Positions 46,301-58,068 of a DNA stretch of 64,000 nucleotides are shown here, in pieces (the stretch's first letter is position 1; every line of letters starts with the position of its first letter). Origin of the DNA: Hymenopus coronatus. Its lineage: Eukaryota > Arthropoda > Insecta > Mantodea > Hymenopodidae. The translations under genes and the position numbers were made by a program. The notes below the pieces were generated by a model. It was given only the letters and a program-made list of their open reading frames with translations, ran no database searches and had not been told where the DNA came from. The stretch spans positions 107,660,176 through 107,724,175 of the forward strand of contig CM060897.1 of assembly GCA_030762935.1 (NCBI GenBank), written 5' to 3'.

Positions 46301-47850
46301 CTTTTTAAGTTATAACAGTATTTTTAAACACTCATATACTGAAATGTGTTCATTTATGTTAAAAATCTATATCAAAATGAAAACCATTTCCATACAGATT
46401 TTCTTTTTGATATAGATTTTCATGCTTGTACACTGCCCTACTAATGTCTGCTTATCTGTATAAAATTACAGAAACATCTTATGTGTAAAATAACCTCCAA
46501 GAATATTTAATTATATATAAGAACTATAAGAATATATACTTATCTGCCAAATATAAACTCATAATATTACATTACAAAGCAAAGTAGGTCATGACATTGG
46601 CATCACGAGATGAGAAAATCAATAACCCAGGGCATGCGCGCTAGCTCTACTTCCAACCAAAATATTTATTTTTACGAGAATAGTTATATTTACATACCTT
46701 TATCAGTAGATATGTATTGTCGAGTGCTTCATCAATGAAGGTTTTAATTTTATCTTGGAAAATATTTTAGCTTTTTTCCCCACTGGATCCTACTGATTTC
46801 TGTTTTAACAGGGAGTACAACTTCTTATATTGGGATAGGTATATCAATTCTATGTTTCACATTTAGAGTACTTTTCAACACTAAATAATTTGTCCACAAG
46901 GTTGGGGATTTCATTGTTTTCTACATTTCTTCAAAGTAAATTATGAGGAATTTTCCAAGAATGAAGTTACATTGTTTGCTATTCTCATGCAATGAATTTA
47001 ATCATATAACTTTTCATAGATCTTTTTTGATTTCTGTGGAAGTAAATTGTTATAAACATTACTCGCCTCCTCTCTTATATCAGGAGGCATAGAACTTAAT
47101 TCCACATCATTATCGCTAGGCCAAAATACCTCAGTCTCCATCTTGCAAATCAACTATCACTACAAATTTCATTTGTTATCGACACATACATACAAGACTC
47201 ATATTGATTGGTGGAGTTCATGTTTCATATGTAGGATATCTAAATATTTATTGTATATCTACATGTTGTAGAAAAAATTATGTATGCAACTCTCATATAA
47301 TGGTCATTAAAATACTTGTGAGGTTTTTCGACGCTTACTTCACTCGCGTCAAAACTTACCTTTTACTCATTTTCCAATAACTACCATTATAGGATCATTA
47401 CATAAATAACTATTATGGCTAGACTAGGTATATGCTTTAAATTTCAAAGGATAGCAGACAAATATATTTTCCCTCTTTCTTTTAGCATGAAATAATACAT
47501 TGTAGAATCCATAAAGTACAATATAAGATGCTCTTGATGTTTTCTCTCATACTCTAAATTATATGTAGTATAAAAAGTGCATAAAACTCCATTCTTGTTG
47601 AAGAGAAGCCAAGGGACCCATTCTTGCAGAAGGGATTTCAATGGAAAATATTCCTGGTACATTATTATGTCAATAGTGTGCAAATTAAATGCTGAGCAGA
47701 TATATGGTGATAATTATAGAAGCATAGTCCCAGTGAAGGCAACTCAAAAAGACAAACATCAAAGTCTTTGAAAAATAAGCATCCTGCAAATACAAAAAAC
47801 TGTGACATTAGTTTCCTACCCTAGGATCTTCATCTGCCAATGAAATGATT
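46301..47850. other. Intronic AT-rich sequence
   Basis: Nothing recognised besides the donor site at its right end. Confidence 0.4.
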
Positions 47851-47859
47851 TCTACTTAC

Positions 47860-50800
47860 CTTATCATTTATCTCCGGAAAAATGGTGCTAAGATTGAAGT
47901 TAGCAAGTGAATTCCCACTTGAACTACCAGCACTGGGTGAAGCATTGTTTTGCTGCTGGTGATGATGGTGATGGTGATGGTGATGTAACTGTTGCTGGTG
48001 ATGTGAGGTCCTATTCTGCATTGCTGAACTGCAAGAGAACCCTGCAAGATGACTACCTGAATGATGCATGTTCTGTTGACTTTGACTCCTAGCTGGAGGG
48101 GGTGGTGGATAAAGAGGGGCTTGTGATACTGGTGGAGGTGGCCCAGCAGAATATAACTGGGGCCCAGGAGGTGGGGGAGGAGCCAGAAAGGTGCCTCCAG
48201 CATGACTCAGGAATGTGCCATCATCAGCTCCTAGGAGCGGGGAACCAATCCCTGGTGGCATGGGCAGATATCCCAAATCAACCAAGCCAGCAAGTCCTGT
48301 TGAAGAATTCCCCGAGACTGATGTGAGAGATTCTTGAACCCGCCTCCTACTGGCACGTTGTTTTGTGGCCGAACAGCTACTACCACTGTTTACATTGCTT
48401 GATTGATGCTGACTAGCTTGGTTTCTTCTACTGGTCTGATTGCTTGATGCTGCAGTAGCCATTGGGTTTGATCTATTCCCACTGTCATTTTGTGAAGAAA
48501 TTTGTTGATTATTATGATGGTGATGTTGAGATGATGTTGATATAGTCGCATTAATGTATGTCAGATTTTGCTGAGAACTGCTGCTACAGTTCCTTGTAAT
48601 GCTCTTCATTATGGGAGGTGGAGGAGGAAAGCTAATAGAGCTGGTGATATCAGACGGTACTACTGTACCTGGGAAACTACTGGAACCAGGCAAGAAACCT
48701 GCAGGAACAGATACAGAAGACACTGAAGTACTAGGGTTCCTAGTATTTGTTATGGGGTCTGGTGCAAAGTTAGCTCCAGGATACAAACCTGTTCCATTCT
48801 GGCTGCCCATATTATTAGTACCTGTCTGAGAATAGGGAAAAGAAGCATTGCTATATGTATGTTGATTTTGAGAGAAGTTCTCGTGATGGCAATTGCTCTG
48901 CAGAAGACTACTATTAGAGCTTTGATGAGAATTCTGCAGTTCAACAGATGGGAAATAGTTTCCAGGAATAATAGTATCATTACCAAATGAAACTGCCACC
49001 TGAAGAGGTCTTGATGACTGGGGAAGAGGTGGGGGATGATGGTGATAATTCTGGCTATGACGAAATCTTTCTGATACCATTGGTGGTGGCAAAGTGATCA
49101 TCTTGCTGTTAGGTCCTTCATGAGGCAAATGTGAAGTGTTCTCACTTTGAACAGCATTGCTAGAGCCTATCAAGGCTTCAGCAGAGTAACTGCTAACAGG
49201 TGCTTTGTATGTACTTGCTGATGCACTTGACCCTGAGGATTTTGCCCTATTGGTTGACCAAGAGTGGAGACTACTTGATACTGAAGCTGCAGGATGGGTT
49301 CCAATCCCATGGATACCCATTGGAAAAACAGCATTGTTCTGGGAGACTGCTGTAGCAATACCAGAAGTTGGGTCATTTGCATAAAGGTTATTGCTTCTAC
49401 TGCTTGGAACAGAACTTGGCTTATTCTCAGTTGAAGAAGGTACTGCAGCAGCAGCAGTATTATATGTAATGCTGTTTGTGTTAATCTGTTGCTGGGATTT
49501 TTTGTTTGAATCTTTCTCTGCCCTCTTGTTTGTTGTGGCTGTACTCTCTGAAACAGTTGCATGTTGTTGTCTAGAGTTGTTCAGTGATTGCTTATTTGAA
49601 CCTCCCAGTGTCTGGCGAGAACTGGTGCCTTTTCTTTGTCCTACGGTGACTTGAGTCCTTGATGATTTAACATGATCCACAAGCTGACTGACAGACAAAA
49701 AATTTCCTGTAGTTCCTCCTCCAGAGGTCTCTGTAGCACCCCGATATTCCTGAGCACAAATCCTATTTCCATTTCCTTTATCAGATGTTTGCTGTTTCTC
49801 TGGATGCCTGCTTGAAGGAAATTGCTTTAATAATACATCATGTCTTTGAATATCCAATACATCCTTCTTGTTAACATCTCCTTCATTGAAATCTGAATGT
49901 CCAAATGATTTAGTGTGACCATGATCATCATTTGTTCCACCAGAAACAGAGTAAGGAGTACCTAAAGCTAAATCCCCAACCAATGTTGGAAGGGTTGTGG
50001 GGACAAAGTTGCTAGCATTCAAATCACTAAAAATAGTTGAAGATGAGCTATACGGAACCTTTTTTGATTCCCATGGCAATGAATAAGTCTCATTGTGATG
50101 GTTTTGTCCTTGTATAGGTAGCTCTGGAATTCTTTGTGTTGAATTTGGTTGTGTGCCTTTTGAGTGAGGTGTATTATCTTCTTTAGAAATGATATGAGAT
50201 GGCTGATGGCTACTAGCATAGAAGTTGTTGTGAGAAGAAAGCATACTACTGCCATAGAAGCTGTGATTTGATGGCAACATTCTACTGTCAAAATTAGAAC
50301 TGGAAGCACTGGAAGTGTTTAAAAACAAATTATGGTTAGATCTTGTGTTGCCAAAATCAAAGTCCTTACTAATATGAGATGAGCTTGCTACTGTAGCTGC
50401 AGTTGCTGGAATTGCTGCACTGTTTGCTAAACAAGGTACTGTAGATGAAGGCACTGTAGTCATATTTGGACATGGCATGTTGCCTGATCGAATATCTGGA
50501 GCAGTCATCCAGTTTACTGGTGGTCTGTGGTGTTGGCTATTTTGTTGGGATTGTTTAACTCTATTGCTGGAAGACTGACATTCCTTTCCTTCTGATGACA
50601 TGGAATGAAGAAACTTAAAGTTGTCATTATTCCTGCCTTCATCTTGTGTTCCAAGCATTTGATCCTTAACCTGATGACAGTGTGGATGAGAATCTTCAAC
50701 ATCTCTGTGCATCTGCCTCCCATCAGCTGTGTACTGATTTGTAAAGTTTATTTTCTGCATTGCATCATTTGCATTGCTTTCAGTGTTGTCATTTTTACCT

Positions 50801-53800
50801 TGTTTATGACATGTATTTTGTAATGTTTTATGCATCCTGGTTGATGAAGTTGCAGTTGTGTTAATTCTATCGTTGTTCAGGACTCTATTTGTTTCTGACT
50901 GTTTATGTCCCAATGAAGTTGATGAGGAAGTCATTGTATTATGGGCTGTAGTTACAGGAGCATTTCGTGCTGGAATGCTACTAAGATGTTCACATTGATT
51001 GACATTTGCCACTGTGGATACTGGTGAAAGAGTAGTCCAAGAAAGAATCCCAAAATTTGAAGAACTGTGTGCCACTGAAAAGGAAGATGGTTTAAATTTG
51101 TTTTGTTCTGTATCATTTTGAGTAGTTATCAGAGGGTAATCAAAGCTGTATGAGTAGGACTGTGTAGGGCTTTGCTCATTAAATGAATCAGTTCTTTCTT
51201 GGCCTCCTGCAGTTGTACTGGTTGTTGAATGGCTAGGGAAATTCTCTTTCTGAAAATCAGTATTCCCAATAGGTTTATAAACTGACACAGAAGCATTTGT
51301 TGGTGTTTTATCTTCCTGCAGTTTGCCTTCAGTTTGTGTTTTAGCAAAACTACTTTCATTCACTGTTTCATTTGCAGATGTAGTGTTTAAATGATTTGGT
51401 TTAGATCCTCTATTTGAAGTAAAGTTATATGCTTCACTAACACTGGGAGCAGTATTGTGTACCTGTGTATTAACAGCATGTGTCAATTTCATTACAGCAT
51501 CATCCATTGCATTTTGTAACTGTATTGCATATTTATTATTTGTGCTGCTTGAAGTAAGAGATAAAATTTCAGAAAGATCTGTATTTGATGCAGATTTCTG
51601 GGTTGATGCTTCAAATGTTTTTAGAGGATGGAATAATGCTGATGACAAATGACATTGCTGATGGCAATACCCTGATGCTTTACTTTGTGCAGTAGATACA
51701 GACTGTATATCCGGCATTGTTGAGCTGCATGTTGCTGCTTCTTGCATATAGTTTCTGTTAGAGGTTAAATTCTCTTTATTGCTGTTTGGTTGAATGGGTA
51801 GATCGTATATGCTGGTTTCCACTTGACCTGATGATAATGAAACCTGCACAGAAGTTGTTTCTGATGCTTTCAAGTGAATGCTGTCAAACAAACTTAACTG
51901 AGTGCCTACACTTCTATTATTGGATTTAGATACATTTGTTGGCCCCTCTGCTTCTTGAGTTTCTGTGGTTTCATTTCTGGAACATTGTTTATCTCCCTGT
52001 TTGAGGACATTTGGTGAGAGTGATGTCTCGGCTGAAGATTTCTCTTGAATCTTGCGTCCTACAGTTGAATGTTCCAACTTTTCAACTTGCACATTAGTCA
52101 TTTGTAGTCCTCTTTCTACTGTCTGAATATTTGAATTTGAAGTGGTTGCACATGACATTTGTTCTTCCGCAACTGTAGGTAAGTTCTCAGATGGTGAGGT
52201 ATCCGATTTAGATTGTATTTTTGAAGTAAACATCTCTGCCTTCATTGCTCCATTCTCAATTTGTAAATCATGCTGTTTTTCTGAGGTTTCCTGTTCTATG
52301 TTACCAATCTGTAAAAGAGTTGATGTTTCCTGTATACTATCACAGCCTGTTTCTTCTTGGGAATCAGCTATCATCTCTGTAACTTTCGATGATGACACTA
52401 ACGGAAAAGCTAATAGAAATGCTGCTGTAGGAGATATTGACTCTGGATGCTGATTGCCTGATGGTACTTGCAAGGATGCAAACAGATCATTAGAAAACTC
52501 AGGATTACTAAGTGATATGTTTAATGAGGTATTAAGATTGGTTTCACTGTCACTTGTTCTTGGACTTACATCCATTTCTGGGATGTTTGATATAGGCACA
52601 AAAGAATGTTCACTGCAGTGTGATGTAGACACTGTTGTTGTAGAGGTAGTATGCTGAATAGATGATATACCAAGCTCTGGTAAAACTGAAGAGGCAATTT
52701 GCTGTGATACAGAGTTCTGCTGATGATTTTGTTCTGGATTTTCTATGCTTGCCTGATCAGATACTGTATTTTGCTCCATTTCTTTAGCAGTTGGTGATAT
52801 TTCCAAAGAGACAGCATCTGTTGCGGTTATAGATGGTATTTGTGTATTCTTTTCTGGTGTTTCAACATCTGCTCTACTTTTTTCTTCATCATGAGATATC
52901 TGTAAAGGCCTTTGTGCTTCAGATTTAATATCTGGTAATGAAGATGATGAGTAAGGCAATGAAGCTGTCTGGTCTAACAGAGTTATAGAATCTTGAGCAG
53001 AATTACTTGATAGTGACATAGATGCATGTCCTCCATCATGTGTTGCTATGGAATATTGAGGTGAGTTTGATGTATGGATCACTTCAGAGGAACATTGGTT
53101 TTCATCAGAAGCAGCAGCTTCCAGATTTGAGGTAGATGAGTTTTGAGAGGTATTTTTTGGTAAAGTAATTGAGTCAGTCAGGTCAGAACGATTCTTATTT
53201 AACACTTGGAGAGCTATATCAGACTTTACTGTACTGCTATCATTGTCTTTGTTGGTGTTGTCTGTCAAGGTATCCAGGTTTTCAGCTTGTTGAACCCTCC
53301 CTGGCAAATCTGTTTGGGTTTCAACTGGTATGTCTTCAACAACATCCATAATAGTGACAGTACTATTGTAATCTTTAGATTCCAAATGAGGCTGTTGTGA
53401 AGAAGTATGTTGAAAAACATTTACTGAGGTAGAAGAATTGGGAGCAGTTATATTCTCCATTCTAGTTTCATCAGTATTCTTGGCAATATCTTCCTTAGAG
53501 TTACATAAAGCATCAATTGTATAGGTACCAGAAGTAGGTGGTTTAAATACATCAACAGCTGTTGAAAGTGCTTCTTGTGCTTCATGCTCGGGCACTTGTG
53601 GACTTGAATCACAAGATCTGTTTGAAAGAGAACTAGATGATCCTTGGTCTTGATATTTGTGCTTCTTTCGACTGATAGAATCTTCTTCATTCTCATTTTC
53701 ACTTTTTCTTTTAAGTGTAGTAATAGAGTTTTCATTTGTGGACCTATTTTTACTCTTTGTTTTATCAAATGAGTCTTGTTTACTATGACAATTTTTTTCA

Positions 53801-55223
53801 TTGGTTTCTTCTACATTAAATTCTATAGTTATCTTATTAACATTAAAGGCCAGATTATCATCCTTCTGATAAGATTTGATTGGTTCCTCCAGATCATGAG
53901 CTTCATTGTTCACAGTTTCCAACTCAAGAGAGACAACAGGATTCTCTGATTCAGAAGCATTAGGTTTTGGGCTTGATTCATCTGGGTCCATCCCTTTTGT
54001 TTCTTCCAAAGATATAGAATAATTTGCATTTGTTTCTTTGGCTTTCAGTGCTTTAGATTTTTTTGAGGTTTGTGATGTAATTTTACTTTTTTCTACAGAT
54101 AGCATGCTACCAACATTTTTCATATTTTCTGGTTCCAATTTATTCTTAGCTTTATTTGCTTTTGCAGAGAGCTGATTAGTTGAGGTACTTTGTGCTGATG
54201 CTTGCTTCACTGATTGATGCTTTGTGCCTAATGCTGGAATTGGGACTTTGTTTGCAAATGTTGTTTTGGTGTTATCCTGCTTTTTTTTAGGGACTAACAA
54301 TGGAAATGAACGTTGTTGTGGTTTTGAGGTTGCAACTGTTGGCATGGGTGATGTATTTGCTGTAGTTACTAATGTAAAGGCATTCTTCTGTTGTTGCATC
54401 ATTATTACAGGGGTAGCATTTGCTGGTGCTGTAGCTGGCAAGGGATTTGAGTTAACAATGATCTGTGTAGGAGCTGCTAGAACAGTTGGAGGTGGTGGCA
54501 AGACTGGCACTATATTGCCATTAGCTAAAATCAGAGTTCCTGGACCTAAACCTGCTGGATTTGCAATCATTGCTGTTGGAGCACAAGTTTGAATACCACT
54601 TGCAATAACAGGAGCTGTAAGGAGGTGAGATTTTGTTACAACTACTGAACTTTGCTTTTTCTTTTTTGTAGCAGTCTTTCTTCCATTAGCTACAACGAGT
54701 GACATTGGGTGCAATCCATTAGAGGTTGCTGCATTCTTTGTCACAAAGCATTGCTGTTGCAAAGTCCGTGGTGGACTAACTACAGAAGTTTGCTGTATAC
54801 CATTATTGCCTTGAATCACAATAAAACCACCAGGAATTTGTGTTGTACCTGTGCTAATCAAGGTAGATGTGACTGCAGGAGATTCCTGTGCTGCCACTGT
54901 TGAAACTATGCTGCCTGCAGGAGAGGTTTCTATTTCACTAATTGATAGACCTAAAAGCTGAGCTACGGTAGGCAATTTATCACCAAAGATCTTCTGTGTC
55001 ACCTTTGACGATTTCACAGTTTTAGATTTCTTACACATTTTTGCCTTCTTCAACAGATTGGACGGAACTGCTGAGGTAGAGCTGACAGATTTCTTTGTAG
55101 TAACTTTGGAGGTATTAACGACTGCTGCAGTAGCATTAACTGTTTTGACTACCTGAACTTTGTTTAATTTATGGACTTTCTTTTTCACTTCTGTTCTTGC
55201 TTTCTTTGACTGAGCTGCTTTCT
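47860..55223 (-). CDS. USF3: USF3 orthologue, giant central exon (2,454 codons)
   Basis: A single uninterrupted minus-strand exon of 7,364 bases. The acceptor TTTTTCATTTTCAG precedes 55223; the donor AAG|GTAAGT follows 47860. It starts with two bases that complete a Glu codon with the upstream exon and ends in phase 0. The first residues are KAAQSKKARTEVKKKVHKLN; the apparent start at 55188 is GTG inside the exon, not a true start. The product is Ser/Thr/Asn/Gln-rich and disordered, with lysine-rich clusters near the N-terminal end, LPTVAQLLGLSISEIET, and late proline-rich and His/Gln-rich tracts (nine His at about 47960-47984). Two landmarks identify USF3: VSSYSAEALIG (49197-49165), which I recall as identical in vertebrate USF3, and NFNLSTIFPEI just before the donor (vertebrate NFNMTSLFPEI). 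The family is a nuclear bHLH-zip-like transcription regulator. Composition is host-like with no frameshift, so it is under coding constraint. Confidence 0.85.
49165..49197 (-). other. USF3 signature motif VSSYSAEALIG
   Basis: Eleven residues around codon 1998 counted from the GTG at 55188. The motif stands out as ordered-looking and conserved within a low-complexity protein, and is the strongest single identifier of the family here. Function of the motif is unknown to me. Confidence 0.75.
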
Positions 55224-55469
55224 CTGAAAATGAAAAAGTAAATCTATAACATCATGTAAATAAACAAATGTAATATGTATATGCAACAATTTTGTTGAGA
55301 TTTTGAATATGTAAATAATAAAATAGGGTGTCATTTAAAAAAAAACAAAAAAAAACTTTACTGTTATACCCTGGATATCTGCAATTTTTTTTTTTTTTTT
55401 TAAATAATAGTATCATATTTTATGATTTATCTCTAACAGTTCTGCAAAAGAAATGTATTTTCTAAAATA

Positions 55470-56717
55470 CGAGGGCAGATCAAATATAAACAGGAAATTT
55501 TAATATAACGCTGCTGTTGGTCATAATTTTGAGGAGAGACTTAGTCAGTATGTTGGTGCGGGCATCTAGAGAGGGAAGAATGGGGCTGCGTCAGTACGCC
55601 AAGAGTGAGCAAGAGGTACACACGTCTCTTGCACAATGCATCATCATCAGATTTCTTGCAAAAGAGGGCACCAAACCTTCAGAAATTTTGAGACAGCTCC
55701 GTGTACAGTTTGAGGAAGAAACACTTTCGAAGACTCGTGGAGGAGTGGGCTAAAATTTTTGTGGTGGGAAGAGAAGCTGTGCTAAATGAACCTCATGGGA
55801 GGAGACCATCAAGCATTACTGCAGACAACATTGTTGCCATTCGTGACATTATTGAAGAAGATCTGCGCATAAAAATATCCGAAATTGTTTTTGCCCTAGG
55901 AATAAGGAATGTTCAAATAACCATCCGAGATGAACTCCATTACAGAAAATTGTCTGCCAGGTGGGTTCCTTGTCTCAACCAGGAACAAAAAATGTTATGC
56001 CAGGGAGTTTGTCAGAGATACCTGCATTGCTACGAAAAGGAGGGAGAAGATTTCTTGAATCGCATTGTGACTTGTAATGAAACATGGGCACACCATTACA
56101 CCCCAGAGTCAAAGCAAGCAGGCATGGAGTGGCAGCGAAGAGACAAAGCAGGTCCAGTCAAGATCAGAACACACCCATCTGCTGGAAAGGTGCTTGCAAC
56201 CGTTTTCTGGGACTTTGCACACATTTTGCTGGTGGATTTTCTTCACAATTAATGCAGCCTATTACTGTCACATTTTGGATGAAGCAAAAGCTGCATACCA
56301 CAACAGGCGATGATTGCAACCAATCCGAAATGCCATTCTTCTACATGTCAATGCAAGGCCACATACTGCCACTTATAGCAGGAAAACCTGGAGAAAATGC
56401 ATTGAACACCTCTGGAATACCCCCCCTATAGTCCAGATTTATCGCCCTGCCACTACCATTTGTTTGGACCACTCAAACAAGACCTAGGAGGACAGCAGTT
56501 TGATGATGATGCAAGTGTAGAAGAATTTGTGCGCAACTGGCTTTGCACGTGTCCTCCTTTCTATATGGATGGCATCAAAAACTTGCCAATCCGTTGGAGA
56601 AAATGAGTATCAAAGGCAGGACACTATGTAGAAAAGTAATCTGTATATGAGTATTTTTGTTTGTTGATGAAATAAATTTAAAAAAAATAATTCCCATTTA
56701 TATTTGATCTGCCCTCG
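55470..56717 (+). mobile_element. Mariner element in USF3 intron, both terminal repeats
   Basis: Inverted ends CGAGGGCAGATCAAATATAA at 55470 and, in reverse at 56717, CGAGGGCAGATCAAATATAA. TA precedes the left end; the right flank is TTA, so one copy of the target has mutated. Transposase pieces lie on the plus strand between. Orientation is opposite to USF3. Confidence 0.92.
55540..56630 (+). pseudogene. Mariner transposase, catalytic residues lost
   Basis: The longest open piece (about 55710-56250) reads HGRRPSSITADNIVAIRDII, then ISEIVFALGIRNVQ, then YRKLSARWVPCLNQEQK, then RIVTCNETWAHHYTPESK, then VFWDFAHILLVDFL. The first catalytic block is CNETW where active mariners have DETW preceded by G. 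After a frameshift, LHVNARPHTATYSRKTW shows the second block with V where Asp is expected. The third block reads PYSPDLSPCHYHLFGPL in frame with GQQFDDDASVEEFVRNWL and a stop-bearing end near HYVEK. Two of three catalytic acids are replaced, so it is inactive by substitution as well as by frameshift. Confidence 0.88.
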
Positions 56718-56960
56718 TTAAAAAGAACTTATAAGTGATATTCCATACATTTTATACAGTGTATGCTTGCATGAGTGGGCTCTATACATTGGTTGATTTT
56801 ATATATATATCTCAAGACTAGAAAACGTTACTGGTAAACTGTATTAATTATTAAAATACTTAAGGGTAATTTATCTTCTCACCCTTGTTCACTTTTGTAT
56901 GTCACTCATTTCAGTCATTTTATTGTTAACTCTAAATATGCGCAAATTATATATTTATAC
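56718..56960. other. Intronic spacer
   Basis: AT-rich; nothing recognised. Confidence 0.4.
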
Positions 56961-57167
56961 ATATACTTTCCATGTAAACGGTAGTTGGATAGGTGGATTT
57001 TCTTGAAAGCCTTTGTGTTGCATGCTTGAGAGATGCAAAAATTAAATATGAATTTTAGTACATAACACATTTTTTGTTTTTGGCACACACACACGCACCC
57101 ACCCATCCCCACCCACCCACCCACACCCCCACCCCCACCCCCACACCCACACCCACACCCACACCCA

Positions 57168-57214
<47 letters not shown>

Positions 57215-57340
57215 CTTTTTCTGAAAATATTTTTAGACTCAGGGGACCTCAAATCATATATTTCTAGTGAAATCTTGACGTCAAATTTTTTAACATAGGA
57301 GCTGTACAGCACTCCCCTACTATTCACAATAGAAAAAGTA
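56961..57340 (+). repeat. Family A repeat, partial, with expanded C-rich/CA tract
   Basis: CTTTCCATGTAAACGGTAGTT to AGAAAAAGTA. The tract at the microsatellite-prone site has grown to about 130 bases (57083-57213). Confidence 0.8.
57083..57213. repeat. CA / CCCA / CCCCCA / CCCACA composite satellite
   Basis: (CA)n, then CCCA units, CCCCCA units, CCCACA units and again (CA)n. On the minus strand (the USF3 sense strand) 57098-57145 is G-rich with successive GGG runs one to a few bases apart, the pattern of a G-quadruplex. Confidence 0.93.
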
Positions 57341-57439
57341 AAACGTTACTCAGTGATTTCAAGGTTAGGGTTGCCATGCATTCTAATAAAAAGTTTGTTC
57401 TGAAACTTAGCTTCAAGAAATATGTCCCGATGGATAGAA

Positions 57440-57600
57440 GGATGGTACATGTCATCTCCCAGCCAAGGTATAAAAGAAGAATGCCAGCTGGACAAGACAC
57501 AGTCAGCCCTGAGGAAGGGTCATCAAAGAGGGGCGAAACGTTGGAAAAATTTAGTCTTAAGACGCGGTCTACATCGGAAGTATAGGGCCAAGATAATCGT
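57440..57600 (+). other. Fragment with CTGAGGA...GAAAC box (possible Penelope-type relic)
   Basis: CCCTGAGGAAGGGTC (57507-57521) followed by GGGGCGAAACGTTGG (57530-57544) resembles a widespread metazoan repeat motif that I associate with Penelope-like elements, whose terminal parts carry hammerhead ribozymes (core CUGANGA and GAAA). The intervening bases do not form the required stem II here, so it is at best decayed. Confidence 0.35.
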
Positions 57601-57776
57601 ATCTTTAAATTATGATAATTAAAAACTATTAGAGCAAATCAAACAAACTACACTTCAAACAACTTGCAAAACTTTAGAAAGTTGCTGTCAGATATAAACA
57701 AATTTCAATTGTTTTTAGAAACATGGCATTGTAAAACTCGTAAAACTACAGTCTATACTGCATCTAAGACATTTAC

Positions 57777-57986
57777 CTGCTTTCAGTTTCTGAACTCGCT
57801 CATACAGTAAGAGTGTATCCTCAGGCCTCAGTTTGCTGGACCACCTATGTGTGGGAGTTAGCGCAGTAAGAGTGGAGTCCAAAGGCAAGTATGGAGGAAC
57901 AGGTATACTGGCATCCTGCAGCAGCTTTGCCAACTGCTGCACCCTCTTCACTAGTTCTGCCACATGGTCCTTAAGTAACCGCACTT
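57777..57986 (-). CDS. USF3: USF3 orthologue, coiled-coil exon
   Basis: Minus-strand exon with acceptor TTAGCTTCAG before 57986 (an in-frame alternative acceptor, TTTAG, would start it at 57992) and donor GCAG|GTAAAT after 57777. It carries 69 full codons, split codons at both ends, and joins in frame (G plus AG = Glu) to the giant exon. The product VRLLKDHVAELVKRVQQLAK shows leucine/valine heptads, then IPVPPYLPLDSTLTALTPTH, RWSSKLRPEDTLLLYERVQK. In vertebrate USF3 a coiled coil of the same length follows directly after the bHLH region (EIKKLRKQLEEIQ...) and leads to a short HWKGNLK-type segment, matching the order seen here. The region likely mediates dimerisation. The exon has no frameshift or stop. 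Confidence 0.8.
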
Positions 57987-58068
57987 CTGAAGCTAAACAA
58001 AATAACACAAATATTATACAAACAGATATAAGGAAGAAATGTACAAAAAATGTTAATGCAAATATTAG

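Larger units (their letters stand above)
41774..47859 (-). other. USF3 intron, 6.1 kb, transposon-rich
   Basis: Bounded by GTAAGTAGA (47859-47851 read in reverse) and ...TTTGACAGCAG (ending 41774). It holds a mariner fragment (42.9-43.2 kb), a SINE (45.0 kb) and a Tc1-like transposase relic (45.2-46.3 kb); the rest is AT-rich without recognisable content. Confidence 0.75.
55224..57776 (-). other. USF3 intron, 2.6 kb, phase 1
   Basis: Starts GTAAAT after GCAG at 57777 and ends at CAG before 55223. Contains a 1.25-kb mariner, a family A fragment with a C-rich tract, and a short CTGAGGA...GAAAC segment. Confidence 0.75.

Noticed and set aside
47830..47859. Last nine residues VSRNHFIGR of the long frame as USF3 C-terminus
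   Set aside because: They read through a consensus donor (AAG|GTAAGT); the true C-terminus is in the exon at 41462-41773.
53448..53801. Frames of 60-130 codons on either strand within 47.9-55.2 kb
   Set aside because: Shadows of the giant USF3 exon in other frames.
55186..55188. USF3 translation start at 55188
   Set aside because: The codon is GTG, lies inside an exon with a good upstream acceptor, and the frame continues upstream to join the coiled-coil exon.
57055..57327. Gly/Val/Cys-rich frames on both strands
   Set aside because: Frames of the C-rich satellite; composition explains them fully.
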